Positions 34,101 to 42,042 of a DNA stretch of 64,000 nt are shown here, piece by piece (position 1 is the first letter of the stretch; each line of letters starts with the position of its first letter). The notes under the pieces are model-generated. The model saw only the letters and a list, made by a program, of their open reading frames with translations. It did not search any database and had not been told where the DNA came from. A program made the position numbers and the translations under genes. The stretch is taken from contig NZ_LMPT01000021.1 in NCBI RefSeq assembly GCF_001424425.1, forward strand, positions 64,532-128,531, in the 5' to 3' direction. The DNA comes from Acidovorax sp. Leaf191. Its GTDB lineage: Bacteria > Pseudomonadota > Gammaproteobacteria > Burkholderiales > Burkholderiaceae_C.

Positions 34101-34418
34101 TTCCTTTTCGACCTGGACCAGCAGCTCCTGGCCCTCACGGATCACTTCATTGATGCGTGCCTGGCTGGGCGAGACGCCGGGGGCGAAGTAGCTGCGCGAG
34201 ATTTCCTTGAACGGCAGGAAGCCGTGGCGGTCTTCGCCGTAGTCGACGAAGCAGGCTTCCAGCGAGGGCTCGACGCGGGTGACGACGGCCTTGTAGATGT
34301 TGCCCTTGCGCTGTTCGCGCCCTTCGATCTCGATTTCGTAGTCGAGGAGCTTTTGTCCGTCGACGATGGCCAGGCGCCGTTCTTCGGGCTGCGTGGCGTT
34401 GATGAGCATCCGCTTCAT
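31191..34418 (-). CDS. rne: Ribonuclease E
   Basis: 1075 residues. N-terminal catalytic half: S1 domain (about 37-120), 5'-sensor, DNase I-like domain with the metal ligands Asp301 ([14 protein letters not shown]) and Asp344 (IVIDFIDME), and zinc-link Cys402/Cys405 (CPRCGGSG). The C-terminal half (about 560-980) is disordered, first Pro/Ala-rich, then Arg/Gly/Asp-rich ([23 protein letters not shown]), as expected of RNA-binding degradosome scaffolds, and ends in a conserved-looking tail ([20 protein letters not shown]). Essential mRNA decay and rRNA/tRNA processing enzyme. Divergent from rluC, as in many proteobacteria. The DNA of the scaffold part is internally repetitive. Confidence 0.96.
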   Translation of the reverse strand: MKRMLINATQPEERRLAIVDGQKLLDYEIEIEGREQRKGNIYKAVVTRVEPSLEACFVDYGEDRHGFLPFKEISRSYFAPGVSPSQARINEVIREGQELLVQVEKEERGNKGAALTTFVSLAGRYVVLMPNNPRGGGVSRRIEGEDRAELKEAMDQLEYPNGMSIIARTAGIGRTAPELQWDLNYLLKLWTAIDGAAKGGKGAFLIYQESSLVIRAIRDYFNNDIGDILIDTDDIYEQAHQFMAHVMPEHAARVKRYRDDAALFSRFQIEHQIESAYARTVQLPSGGAIVIDHTEALVSVDVNSARAIKGGDIEETATRTNLEAADEVARQMRLRDLGGLIVIDFIDMEESKNRREVENRLRDALRQDRARVQFGTISKFGLMEMSRQRLKPALSEGSSIPCPRCGGSGHIRDTESSALQILRIIQEESMKDNTAAVHCQVPVEVASFLLNEKRTEIAKIELKQRVAVLMVPNKTLETPNYRLERLKHDDPRLDHIEASYKLAEEVEDPTAVTRRSQEPTNKQTPVIKGVLPDAPAPVAEPRPEGAARPPRAGQPPRHGAGSAAPAPAPAQAPAAAPAPAAPQEQGFFAWLKSLFGFGTPPAAAPAPVAAPAPAPAADTTARGEPRRDGRNGEGRGRGRGGRDGGGNRDAQREGGGRDGHREGNGENRRPRGERPAEGRGPRDAEGRPQRDAERRPEGEGRDPREGGREPREGRNGRDGGRSRRDAESRNQAAGVNGDATAAQAQVEGPNGQVAAADAAAGQPPRGERGPRRERGERGNRGERGERAPRNAEGQEAGAAAAAAAPVAGDFVDTSPLGSLPDLDLTGNETAGNANGSGNGNGGPASEEQRRERRSRDRYGRDRRERGDRGPRDNADAAAAAPAMLDFDPTVAAPQDAAAAAPAAEQDGQPRRSYFSAAPAAPADAAPVVAADAVAVPTASAVPAPVAAPAPVAPAAVPAAAAAPAPAPAAAAPRAAAPSAAAPAAAAAESMPRVAAFTLPVSELQQVAASSGLQWVNSDADKIAAVQAAIAAEPRPIHVPRERPPVVVLDEGPLVLVETRRDLSDLTLPFEKPPAA

Positions 34419-35016
34419 GATGCGATTCCTTCCGTGTTTCGCGGACGGCAGCGGTGCAGCTCACCTTCCGACAGGGAGGGCTGCGCGGGCTGCCGCCCAC
34501 AGTTTCCAAACCAATACAACAAGCTCTACAGGAGCTGTGAATGCCTGGACTGACGCATCGAAACGAAGGGAATTGCCGGGGATGCCAATGATCTGCAGCG
34601 CTCTAGCGCAGCATCGTGAGGCAGGGGCGCGTGGATGGGGGCGAGTGGTAGGAGCGCAGTTTTGCTAGCAAAAGAGTAGCTGGTTGCGCTTGCTGGCTGG
34701 GCGCTGAGGGCGATTTTGAGCGTGCAGCCAAAGGCCGCAGCCTCCGCCACAAGGTCACCATCCATGCCATCAACAACCACATGCTCGCTTCGATCCGCTG
34801 GCAGGTGGCGCCCGGGTGGGGTGCATCTGCCAGCTTCTGGGATTCCGTATCAGTGTTTCAATCTGTCAGCCCGCCGCGCGCTGTGCAGGCCACCACAGGC
34901 ATCTGGCCTGCAATCTGCGTGCACGACACCCGTTGGCATCGACGTGCCTGAACGTGGGGCAAGGGCTGTGTGGACTAAACTCCAGACAAATCAACCACTT
35001 ACATGACAACGCGCAG
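34419..35016. other. Long divergent region between rne and rluC
   Basis: Almost 600 bases without a credible gene. A possible leftward rne promoter is TTCACA (34541-34536) and TGTATT (34518-34513), spaced 17, giving a leader of about 90 bases. An agctc/gagct hairpin lies at 34522-34536 and a palindrome ttttgctagcaaaa at 34660-34673. In E. coli the long rne leader mediates autoregulation by RNase E; a similar role here is only inferred. Toward rluC, ATGACA (35003-35008) and CATTAT (35025-35030) are a weak promoter. Confidence 0.5.
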
Positions 35017-36030
35017 GTGAAACACATTATAGGGGCCAAACCGCCCGCAGCGGCTGCGGGGCTTCCCGCAGTCCGCATGGTGGAGGTCGACGAAGACTCC
35101 GCGGGCCAGCGGCTCGATAACTTTTTGATACGCCATTTGAAGGGCGTGCCCAAGACGCACGTCTATCGGATCATCCGCAGCGGCGAGGTGCGCATCAACA
35201 AGGGCCGTGCGAGCGCCGACACCCGGGTGGAGGCGGGCGACGTGGTGCGCCTGCCGCCGGTGCGCATCTCCGACAAGGTGGCCGACAAGGCCGAGCGCCC
35301 CGCGCCCGCGCGCGAATTCCCGATCCTGCTCGAAGACGAGCATGTCATCGCCATCGACAAACCCGCCGGCGTGGCGGTACATGGCGGCAGCGGCGTGAGC
35401 TTCGGGGTGATCGAGCAATTGCGCCAGGCACGCCCGCAGGCGAAGTTCCTGGAGCTGGTGCACCGGCTGGACCGCGACACCTCGGGCATCCTGCTGGTGG
35501 CCAAGAAGCGCTCGGCGCTCACCCACCTGCAGGACCAGTTCCGGGAGCGAGAGACCGGCAAGACCTACCTGGCGCTCGTCACCGGCGTCTGGCCGGCCAA
35601 CAAGAAGGTCATCGACCTGCCGCTGCACAAATACCTGCAGGCCGACGGCGAGAGGCGCGTGCGCGTGACCACGGCCGACGACCCGGACGGCATGCGCTCC
35701 ATCACGCTGGTCAGGGTGCGCAGCACGATCCCTGCGCGCCCGGCCCAGGGCCTGCCGGTGATGTCCCTGCTGGAGGTGACCATCAAGACTGGCCGCACCC
35801 ACCAGATCCGGGTGCACCTGGCCAGCCAGGGGCACGCCATCGTGGGGGACGACAAGTACGGGGACTTCGACCTCAACAAACGCCTGCTGAAGTTGGGCAT
35901 GAAGCGCATGTTCCTGCATGCGTGGCGGTTACAGTTCAATCACCCCGCCTCGGGCGAGCGCGTGGCGCTGAACGCCGACCTGCCGCCCGAACTGGCCGAC
36001 TTCGTGACCCCAGCGCCCGACCAGGCGTGA
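35017..36030 (+). CDS. rluC: 23S rRNA pseudouridine synthase C
   Basis: 337 residues if started at the GTG at 35017; the ATG at 35077 (MVEVDEDSAGQRLDNF) is a serious alternative because neither has a clear ribosome-binding site and a possible -10 lies at 35025. S4 domain (about 30-90), then the RluA fold with catalytic Asp in HRLDRDTSGILLVAKK, plus GRTHQIRVHLASQGHAIVGD. Modifies three uridines of 23S rRNA in E. coli. Followed 8 bases later by a HAD phosphatase gene. Confidence 0.9.
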   Translation: MKHIIGAKPPAAAAGLPAVRMVEVDEDSAGQRLDNFLIRHLKGVPKTHVYRIIRSGEVRINKGRASADTRVEAGDVVRLPPVRISDKVADKAERPAPAREFPILLEDEHVIAIDKPAGVAVHGGSGVSFGVIEQLRQARPQAKFLELVHRLDRDTSGILLVAKKRSALTHLQDQFRERETGKTYLALVTGVWPANKKVIDLPLHKYLQADGERRVRVTTADDPDGMRSITLVRVRSTIPARPAQGLPVMSLLEVTIKTGRTHQIRVHLASQGHAIVGDDKYGDFDLNKRLLKLGMKRMFLHAWRLQFNHPASGERVALNADLPPELADFVTPAPDQA

Positions 36031-36038
36031 CACCACCC

Positions 36039-36713
36039 ATGCCCGCCTCCAGCTTCCGCCCCCGCCGCTTCGACCTCATCGCCTTCGACTGGGACGGCAC
36101 CCTGTTCGACTCCACCGCCATCATCGTGCGCTGCATTCAAGAGGCGGTGCGCGATGTGGGGGGCACCGTGCCCTCGGACAAGCAGGCCGCCTACGTGATC
36201 GGCATGGGGCTGATGCAGGCCCTGGCCCACGCTGCGCCCGATGTGCCGCCCGAGCGCTACACCGACCTGGCCAACCGCTACCGGTTTCACTACGTGCAGC
36301 ACCAGGACGACCTGAGCCTGTTCGAGGGCGTGCTGCCCCTGCTGAACGACCTGCGCGAGCGCGGCCACCTGCTGGCCGTGGCCACGGGCAAGAGCCGCCG
36401 CGGGTTGGACGAAGTGCTGCACACCGTGCAGCTGCGCGGCATGTTCGACGGGTCGCGCACCGCCGACCAGACCGCGGGCAAGCCGCACCCGCTGATGCTG
36501 CAGGAGCTGATGGCCGAGTTCGACGTGCCGCCCGCGCGCCTGCTCATGATCGGCGACACCACCCACGACCTGCAGATGGCGGTGAACGCCGGCTGCGCGA
36601 GCGTGGGCGTGAGCTACGGCGCGCACGAACCCGAGGTGTTCGGTGCGCTCGAGCCCCTGCACGTGGCGCACTCGGTGCGCGAGCTGCACGACTGGCTGCT
36701 GCACAACGCCTGA
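36039..36713 (+). CDS. HAD-superfamily phosphatase, phosphoglycolate phosphatase-like
   Basis: 224 residues from the ATG at 36039. HAD motif I DWDGTLFDS (nucleophile Asp), motif II ATGKSRRG, motif III Lys in GKPHPLML, motif IV MIGDTTHDLQMA. Cap helices typical of the Gph group. Substrate unproven. In line with rluC, Rieske and S49 peptidase genes, an order common in betaproteobacteria. Confidence 0.88.
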   Translation: MPASSFRPRRFDLIAFDWDGTLFDSTAIIVRCIQEAVRDVGGTVPSDKQAAYVIGMGLMQALAHAAPDVPPERYTDLANRYRFHYVQHQDDLSLFEGVLPLLNDLRERGHLLAVATGKSRRGLDEVLHTVQLRGMFDGSRTADQTAGKPHPLMLQELMAEFDVPPARLLMIGDTTHDLQMAVNAGCASVGVSYGAHEPEVFGALEPLHVAHSVRELHDWLLHNA

Positions 36714-36718
36714 CCGCC

Positions 36719-37090
36719 ATGGCCACCGACAGCATGATCCCCTTGTGCGGCAGCGGCGACCTGGTCGACGGTGGCCTGGCGGTGCCTTTCGACGTGGTGT
36801 ACGCGGGCCAGACCTGCCGGGCGTTTGCCATCCGCTACCGCGGTGTGCCCCATGCCTACCTCAACCGCTGCACGCACGTGCCCATGGAGATGGACTACCA
36901 GCCAGGCCGCTTTTTTGACGACACCGGCCAGTGGCTGCTGTGCGCCACGCACGGGGCCGCCTACCTGCCCAGCACGGGCGAATGCGCAGGCGGGCCGTGC
37001 CGGGGCGGGCTGGTCAAAATCCCTCTGACGGAAAGCGATGGTGCAGTGCACTGGCATACTGGCCACCATCTGCAGCCCATCGCGTTCTGA
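36719..37090 (+). CDS. Small Rieske [2Fe-2S] protein
   Basis: 123 residues, 5 bases after the phosphatase gene. Cluster ligands Cys51-x-His53 (RCTHVPMEMDY) and Cys75-x2-His78 (LLCATHGAAY). Whole protein is one Rieske domain, like ferredoxin components of oxygenases, but no oxygenase is nearby. Two extra cysteines (89, 94) follow. Electron partner unknown. Confidence 0.88.
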   Translation: MATDSMIPLCGSGDLVDGGLAVPFDVVYAGQTCRAFAIRYRGVPHAYLNRCTHVPMEMDYQPGRFFDDTGQWLLCATHGAAYLPSTGECAGGPCRGGLVKIPLTESDGAVHWHTGHHLQPIAF

Positions 37091-37156
37091 AAAACCTCCC
37101 CCAGGTCCGATGCAGCGGCAGTCAGCGCCGGCTGCACCGTGCCAGGACCCCATGAC

Positions 37157-38206
37157 ATGACGACCGATTCCCAACAGCCCGGTTCTTCGGGCTTTGACCC
37201 CAAGAGCAACCCCGCGCCCGATCTGTGGGCGCAATCAGCTACAAACTCAGGAGCATCTGTGAGCGACTCATCGCGTGAACCCGGCTGGGAGCGCGCCACG
37301 CTGGAAAAGCTGGCCTTCGCCACCCTCAACGAGCAGCGCAGTGCGCGCCGCTGGAAGATCTTCTTTCGCCTGACCTGGCTGGTGCTGGTGGCCGCCATTG
37401 CCTTCATGGCACTGCGCCAGGCATCGCCCAGCGCCACCAAGACCTCTCCCCACACCGCGGTGGTGGACATCAAGGGCGAAATCGCCGCCGGGGCCGAGGC
37501 CAGTGCCGAGTTCGTCGTGGCCGCCATGCGCAGCGCGCTGGAAGACGAGGGCTCGCAGGCACTGGTGCTGCTCATCAACTCGCCCGGCGGCAGCCCCGTG
37601 CAAGCCGGCATCATCAACGACGAGATCGTTCGCCTGAAGGCCAAGCACGGCAAGCCGATCTATGCGGTGGTGGAAGAAACCTGCGCCTCGGCCGCGTACT
37701 ACATCGCGGCGGCCGCGGACGACATCTACGTGGACAAGGCCAGCATCGTGGGCAGCATCGGTGTGCTGATGGACGGATTCGGCTTCACCGGCACCATGGA
37801 AAAGCTGGGCGTGGAGCGCCGCCTGCTGACGGCCGGCGAGAACAAGGGTTTTCTGGACCCGTTCAGCCCGCAGACCGAAAAGCAGCGTGCCTATGCGCAG
37901 ACCATGCTCGACCAGATCCACCAGCAGTTCATCGGCGTGGTGAAGGCAGGCCGTGGCGACCGCCTCAAGACCACGCCCGATACCTTCAGCGGCCTGTTCT
38001 GGACCGGCCAGCAGGCCGTGGAAATGGGTCTGGCCGACAAGCTGGGTAACCTGGATTACGTGGCCCGCGAAGTGGTCAAGGCCGAGGAAATCATCGACTA
38101 CACCCGCCGCGACAACGTGGCGGAGCGCCTGGTCAAGCGCTTTGGCGCGGCCATCGGTGTGGGTGCGGTCAAGTCGCTGGCCTGGGCCGGCCCCCAGCTG
38201 CGCTGA
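37157..38206 (+). CDS. S49-family signal-peptide-peptidase-like protease (SppA type)
   Basis: 349 residues from the ATG at 37157. Cytoplasmic N-tail 1-66, one transmembrane helix 68-86, then a ClpP-like fold with Ser178 (EETCASAAYYIAAA) and Lys230 (GENKGFLDPFS), the Ser/Lys dyad of short SppA proteins. It cleaves leftover signal peptides or membrane proteins in the envelope. The N-tail codons 27-35 include a fragment (aatcagctacaaactcagga) reminiscent of repeat A half-copies, not conclusive. Confidence 0.9.
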   Translation: MTTDSQQPGSSGFDPKSNPAPDLWAQSATNSGASVSDSSREPGWERATLEKLAFATLNEQRSARRWKIFFRLTWLVLVAAIAFMALRQASPSATKTSPHTAVVDIKGEIAAGAEASAEFVVAAMRSALEDEGSQALVLLINSPGGSPVQAGIINDEIVRLKAKHGKPIYAVVEETCASAAYYIAAAADDIYVDKASIVGSIGVLMDGFGFTGTMEKLGVERRLLTAGENKGFLDPFSPQTEKQRAYAQTMLDQIHQQFIGVVKAGRGDRLKTTPDTFSGLFWTGQQAVEMGLADKLGNLDYVAREVVKAEEIIDYTRRDNVAERLVKRFGAAIGVGAVKSLAWAGPQLR

Positions 38207-38330
38207 GCAAGCCGGGCGCCGTGGCGCCATGGCGCCACTTCGCCGGTGTGTGCTTCGGCCATGGGGTGCGCACCGGACACGCACCGGACATGCACCGGAC
38301 ATGCACCGGACCATCATCCAAGCCTTCCTG
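38207..38330. repeat. Perfect 18-bp palindrome and a 4x11-bp tandem repeat
   Basis: gtggcgccatggcgccac at 38221-38238 is a perfect palindrome. Four units of gcaccggacat (last letters vary) follow at 38270-38313. The array is non-coding, between the S49 gene and its terminator; copy number may vary between strains. Confidence 0.8.
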
Positions 38331-38367
38331 CCCCGTGCAACGTCACCGTTGCGCGGGGTTGTTTTTT
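38331..38367 (+). terminator. Rho-independent terminator of the S49 peptidase transcript
   Basis: cccc-g-tgcaac / gttgc-gc-gggg stem with a GTCACC-centred loop, then TTGTTTTTT. Confidence 0.7.
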
Positions 38368-38386
38368 GGGGGGTGTGCAGTGGGGG

Positions 38387-39568
38387 TCAGCTGTCGGTGC
38401 CGGCCGGTTTGCGCTGGCGGGAGCCGTCTTCCAGGATGATGTCGTCCGCGACCAGCTTGCCGGTGTCGTCCCACTGCTTGCGCGCCGTGAGGCGCGTGCG
38501 GCCCCGTGCGTCGGGGGTGGTGGCGTACTGCTCCTCCATCGCCAGGCGGCCGTTATCGTGGAAGGCCTGCTGCGTGCCCACCGGCCACTGGTCCGCGTTG
38601 AGCTGGTCGCGGCGTGCCAGCTTGCCGTCGTCGCGGTACATCTCGCGCAGCAGGCGGGCCTGCGGGCCGGTGCCGCTCCAGGTGCTGCGCTCGCGAACGG
38701 ACCCGTTCAGGTACCAGCGCTCCACCTGCACCTCGCGACCGCCTTCAAAGTTGCGCTGCTCGATCGGCTGGCCCGAAGACCCATAGCGCCGGGTCATCAG
38801 CAACTGGCCGCGCGTGTCCCGCAAGCTGCGCTCGTCCGGCGTGAAGACCCGCTCTTCGCGCAGCACGCTCTTGCCGCCCTCGGTGTAGAAGCTCCGGTGC
38901 ACCCGCCGACCATCCACCACCGATTGCTGGGCGGCGACGACGCCGTCGCTCGACCATTCGGTGGCGCTGAGCACGCGGCCCTGGTCGTAGCGCAATTGCG
39001 CAGACCGCGCGCCGCTCTCGGCAAAGAGCTCGGTGTCGGTGGCGCCGTCGAAGCCGCAAAGCTTGCGGTCGTCGGGCAGCACGCTGGCGCGCGGGCACAG
39101 CAGGCGCATGGGCTGGCTCTTGCTGTTGTATTCCAGGTGAAAGACTTCCTCGCCGTCGCTGTGGAACGACACGCGTTCCAGGCGCCCGGAGGCGTCGTAG
39201 CGGCGCACGGCGCCTTGCGTGCGGCCGTTGTCGACGGTCTCTTCGCGGCGCACCTTACCGTTCGGCCAGAACTCCACCACCCGTCCCTGGCTGTTGCCGC
39301 GCTCGTTCACGGTGCGCTCGCGCAGCAGGCGGCCCTCGCGGTCGAACATGCGTTCCTGCCCGATGAACCTGCCATTGCGCAGTTCTTGCTCGCGCTGCAG
39401 GTGGCCGGTGTCCTCTTCGCGGCAGCGCACCTGGCCCGACTTGCCGGCCAGTTCCGCGCCGTTGGAGACATTGAGGGGCTGGCCGTCCAGTTCGCAGCGA
39501 ATGATCGCGCTGACGCTGGATGTATAAGCGCTTGCAGCTATCAAAAGTATAGTGGCAGTGTGCTTCAT
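38387..39568 (-). CDS. Secreted MORN/YwqK-like repeat protein
   Basis: 393 residues; signal peptide 1-21 (MKHTATILLIAASAYTSSVSA). The body is a run of short beta units of the type G.....R.YDASGRLERVSFH, FWPNGKVRREETVDNG and FHDNGRLAMEEQYA, as in MORN-like YwqK antitoxin-annotated proteins. One cysteine pair region (RLLCPRASVLPDDRKLCGFD) interrupts them. The family label antitoxin is from annotation custom; no toxin gene is adjacent and export argues for an envelope role. The codons for ILLIAASA coincide with repeat A. Confidence 0.7.
   Translation of the reverse strand: MKHTATILLIAASAYTSSVSAIIRCELDGQPLNVSNGAELAGKSGQVRCREEDTGHLQREQELRNGRFIGQERMFDREGRLLRERTVNERGNSQGRVVEFWPNGKVRREETVDNGRTQGAVRRYDASGRLERVSFHSDGEEVFHLEYNSKSQPMRLLCPRASVLPDDRKLCGFDGATDTELFAESGARSAQLRYDQGRVLSATEWSSDGVVAAQQSVVDGRRVHRSFYTEGGKSVLREERVFTPDERSLRDTRGQLLMTRRYGSSGQPIEQRNFEGGREVQVERWYLNGSVRERSTWSGTGPQARLLREMYRDDGKLARRDQLNADQWPVGTQQAFHDNGRLAMEEQYATTPDARGRTRLTARKQWDDTGKLVADDIILEDGSRQRKPAGTDS
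39522..39557 (-). repeat. Dispersed repeat A half-copy inside a signal-peptide coding region
   Basis: On the minus strand: actatacttttgatagctgc, then aagcgctta. Shares ttttgatagctgc-nn-gcgct with the copy at 651-674. Encodes TILLIAASAY of the MORN-like protein. Confidence 0.6.
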
Positions 39569-39593
39569 GGGGGTGGCTCCAGGTCGCCCGGCT

Positions 39594-40394
39594 TTACCGG
39601 CCCAGCGCGAACACGACCGGCGTGCGGTTGTCGGGCGCCGCGGGCTGCTGGCGCCACTGGCGCACCAGCTGGCTCTGGATGCGGGCCTCTGGCAAGGTCA
39701 GGCCGCTGGCCAGCGCCAGGCGGGTGTGGGGTTGCAGGGTCTGCACCAGGGCCTGCCACAGCGCCGCGTTGCGGTAGGGCGTCTCGATGAACAGCTGGGT
39801 CTGGCCGGTTTTCAGGGCCAGGCCCTCCAGCTCCTTGATGCGCAGGGTGCGCTCCTGCGCATCCTGCGGCAGGTAGCCCACGAAGGCAAAGTTCTGCCCG
39901 TTGAGCCCGCTGGCCGCCAGTGCCAGCAGCAGCGACACCGGCCCGACCAGCGGCACCACGCGGATGGACAGGTCGTGCGCCGCGCGCACCACGGACGAGC
40001 CGGGGTCGGCCACGGCAGGCATCCCGGCCTCGCTGACCAGGCCGATGTCGTGCCCCGCCAGCGCGGCGGCCAGCAGGGGGCGCGCGTCGAACGGCGCCGA
40101 GCCTTTGTCGCCGTGGTCGCCCTTCTTGTGCACCTCGCGCGGCAGTTCGGTGATCTGCTGCTGCTGCAGGGGCGCGGCCAGCGGGTGCAGTGCGTCGATG
40201 CGCTTGAGGTAGGCGCGGGTGCTCTTGGCGTTTTCGCACACCCAGTGCGTCAGGCGCGCGGCGGTCTGCAGGGTGCTGTCGGGCAGGGCGTCCTGCAGCG
40301 GGGCGGTGGTGTCGCAGCCGAAGTCGAGCGGGGCGGGTACGAGGTAGAGCGTGCCCGTGGCCGATGGCGCCGGTGTGGTGGCGGAGTTGGTCAT
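39594..40394 (-). CDS. Tetrapyrrole-methylase-family SAM-dependent methyltransferase, RsmI-like
   Basis: 266 residues. GTLYLVPAPL at the start, LVSEAGMPAVADPGSSVVRAAHD (SAM-binding loop) and VPLVGPVSLLLALAASGLNG follow the RsmI/corrin methylase plan, and FVGYLPQDAQERTLRIKELE matches the RsmI helix-turn. It is shorter and more diverged than RsmI, which methylates C1402 of 16S rRNA, so the target may differ. Start overlaps the maf stop (ATGA). Confidence 0.8.
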   Translation of the reverse strand: MTNSATTPAPSATGTLYLVPAPLDFGCDTTAPLQDALPDSTLQTAARLTHWVCENAKSTRAYLKRIDALHPLAAPLQQQQITELPREVHKKGDHGDKGSAPFDARPLLAAALAGHDIGLVSEAGMPAVADPGSSVVRAAHDLSIRVVPLVGPVSLLLALAASGLNGQNFAFVGYLPQDAQERTLRIKELEGLALKTGQTQLFIETPYRNAALWQALVQTLQPHTRLALASGLTLPEARIQSQLVRQWRQQPAAPDNRTPVVFALGR

Positions 40395-40990
40395 GGCAAC
40401 ACCAGGCCCGCGGCGCGCAGCATGCGGCAGGTGCGGATCAGCGGCAGGCCGATGAGGGCCGTGGGGTCGTCGCTGTGGATGGCGTCGAGCAGCGCAATGC
40501 CCAGGCCTTCGCTCTTGGCGCTGCCGGCGCAGTCATAGGGTTGCTCGGCGCGCAGGTAGCGCTCGATCTCCGCATCGGAGAGGTCGCGGAATGTCACTTC
40601 CACGGGCGCCAGGTCGACCTGCTTGAACCCCGTGGCCGCGCACACCACCGCCACGGTGGTCTGGAAAATCACCGTCTGCCCGCGCATCTGGCGCAGTTGC
40701 TGCACGGCGCGCTCGTGCTCGCCGGGCTTGCCCAGCGGCGTGCCGGCCAGGTCGGCCACCTGGTCGGAGCCGATGACCACGGCCTGTGGGTACTGCTGCG
40801 CCACGGCGCGGGCCTTGGCCAGGGCCAGCCGCAGCGCCAGGGTGCGGGGGGCTTCGCCGGGCTCGGGGGTTTCGTCCACATGGGGGGCCGCCACGTCGAA
40901 CGGCAGGCGCAGCCGTTCCAGCAATTCACGCCGGTAGCGCGAGGTCGAGCCCAATACCAGAGGGCGTTGCAGGGGAGGGGATTGAAGCAT
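40391..40990 (-). CDS. Maf-family nucleotide pyrophosphatase (YceF-like)
   Basis: 199 residues. LVLGSTSRYRRELLERL near the N-terminus, DETPEPGE and VIGSDQVADLAGTPLGKPG are the Maf substrate motifs, with SAKSEGLGIALLDAIHSDDP toward the end. The YceF branch hydrolyses 7-methyl-GTP in E. coli. Divergent, by only 25 bases, from the DUF177 gene. Confidence 0.9.
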   Translation of the reverse strand: MLQSPPLQRPLVLGSTSRYRRELLERLRLPFDVAAPHVDETPEPGEAPRTLALRLALAKARAVAQQYPQAVVIGSDQVADLAGTPLGKPGEHERAVQQLRQMRGQTVIFQTTVAVVCAATGFKQVDLAPVEVTFRDLSDAEIERYLRAEQPYDCAGSAKSEGLGIALLDAIHSDDPTALIGLPLIRTCRMLRAAGLVLP

Positions 40991-41009
40991 GCGCCGATTC
41001 TCTTACACT
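40982..41009 (+). promoter_or_regulatory. Promoter predicting a leaderless DUF177 transcript
   Basis: TTGAAG (40982-40987), 16-base spacer, TACACT (41004-41009). Transcription would begin at about 41016, the A of the DUF177 start codon. The -35 overlaps the first codons of the divergent maf gene. Confidence 0.45.
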
Positions 41010-41015
41010 GCCGCC

Positions 41016-41567
41016 ATGACCAAGGAATTCTCCCCCCAGCGCCTCGACGTGAAAGCCTTTGCGCAGGCGGGCGGGCGGCTGTCGGGCCACGAGTCGCTGC
41101 TGAAGTACGAACGCCTGGCCCAGGAGGCCAAAGGCCTGCACCCGGACCTGATGGTGGACTGGGAGGCCCTGGGCGAGGTGCGCACTGCGCTGGGCGGCAT
41201 GGGGCAGGTGTGGCTGCGCATCAAGGTCACCGCCAGCTTCCCCATGGAATGCCAGCGCTGCCTGACCCCGGTGGACGTGCCCCTGGAGGTCGACCGCGAG
41301 TTCCGCTTCGTCGCCGACGAGGCCACGGCCGAAGCGCTGGACGACGAGAGCGAGGAAGACCTGCTCGCCATGACCCGCGAGTTCGACCTGCGCGAGTTGA
41401 TCGAAGACGAACTCCTGATGGCGCTGCCCGTGGTGCCCAAGCACGACGAATGCCCGACCTCGGTGCCCATGGCATCGACCGACGACGACTTCGAGGAAGC
41501 CAGTGCCGACAAGCCCAATCCCTTCGCGGCCTTGGCGGGTTTGCGCAAGGACACCAAGGGGCAGTGA
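41016..41567 (+). CDS. DUF177 (YceD-like) protein
   Basis: 183 residues from the ATG at 41016. Conserved CQRCLTPVDVPLEVDREFRF with a Cys pair, and EFDLRELIEDELLMALPVVPKH then C, the YceD core. YceD is always next to rpmF in proteobacteria and affects 23S rRNA accumulation in plants and bacteria. Here it starts the rpmF-plsX-fab run. Confidence 0.92.
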   Translation: MTKEFSPQRLDVKAFAQAGGRLSGHESLLKYERLAQEAKGLHPDLMVDWEALGEVRTALGGMGQVWLRIKVTASFPMECQRCLTPVDVPLEVDREFRFVADEATAEALDDESEEDLLAMTREFDLRELIEDELLMALPVVPKHDECPTSVPMASTDDDFEEASADKPNPFAALAGLRKDTKGQ

Positions 41568-41667
41568 GCCGCGCGAAGGGGCTTGCCGACCAGGCTGTCG
41601 CCCTGTGCCGACACGTGGAGGATGAGTCGCCCGAAAGGGTATAGACAGCCCACAAAATCATTTGGGT

Positions 41668-41673
41668 TATAAT
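41668..41673 (+). promoter_or_regulatory. -10 element of the rpmF promoter
   Basis: Perfect TATAAT within gggttataatcg, 80 bases before the rpmF ATG. No good -35 at standard spacing. Confidence 0.55.
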
Positions 41674-41752
41674 CGAGGGCTTCACGCGAATCCCCTCGTG
41701 TCTTAATGGGCTGATCGCGTATTTACCAACCTATTCAAGACCAGGAGCCATC

Positions 41753-41935
41753 ATGGCCGTTCAGCAAAACAAAAAGTCCCCTTCCAAGCGCGGTATGCAC
41801 CGTTCGCACAATGCCCTGAATGTGCCGGGCATCGCAGTGGAACCCACCACCGGTGAAACCCACCTGCGTCACCACATCAGCCCCAACGGTTTCTACCGTG
41901 GCCGCCAAGTGCTGAAGAACAAGTCCGAAGCCTGA
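41753..41935 (+). CDS. rpmF: 50S ribosomal protein L32
   Basis: 60 residues, usual length. [20 protein letters not shown] is the typical start. CAGGAG lies 10 bases before the ATG. No zinc cysteines: the C-minus form ([19 protein letters not shown]). Confidence 0.97.
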   Translation: MAVQQNKKSPSKRGMHRSHNALNVPGIAVEPTTGETHLRHHISPNGFYRGRQVLKNKSEA

Positions 41936-41951
41936 CCTTCGCACCATCCAC

Positions 41952-41992
41952 AGGCCCGTTGCTACTGAAAGCGTAGCGCGGGCCTTTGTTTT
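41952..41992 (+). terminator. Hairpin with T-rich tail between rpmF and plsX
   Basis: aggcccg / cgggcct stem enclosing gctac/gtagc, then TTTGTTTTGG. Probably a partial terminator so that L32 exceeds PlsX expression. The inner gctactgaaagcgtagc resembles a shortened repeat A core. Confidence 0.6.
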
Positions 41993-42042
41993 GGTTATTG
42001 CATTTCATCGCTGGCCCCTGCGGCCAGTCAGACTAGTCGCCC

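Noticed and set aside
34660-34673. Palindrome ttttgctagcaaaa as a terminator or operator
   Set aside because: Isolated, in the middle of a long gap with no matching second site; only mentioned with the gap.
38270-38313. CRISPR-like array
   Set aside because: Units are 11 bp and directly abutting, with no spacers or cas genes.
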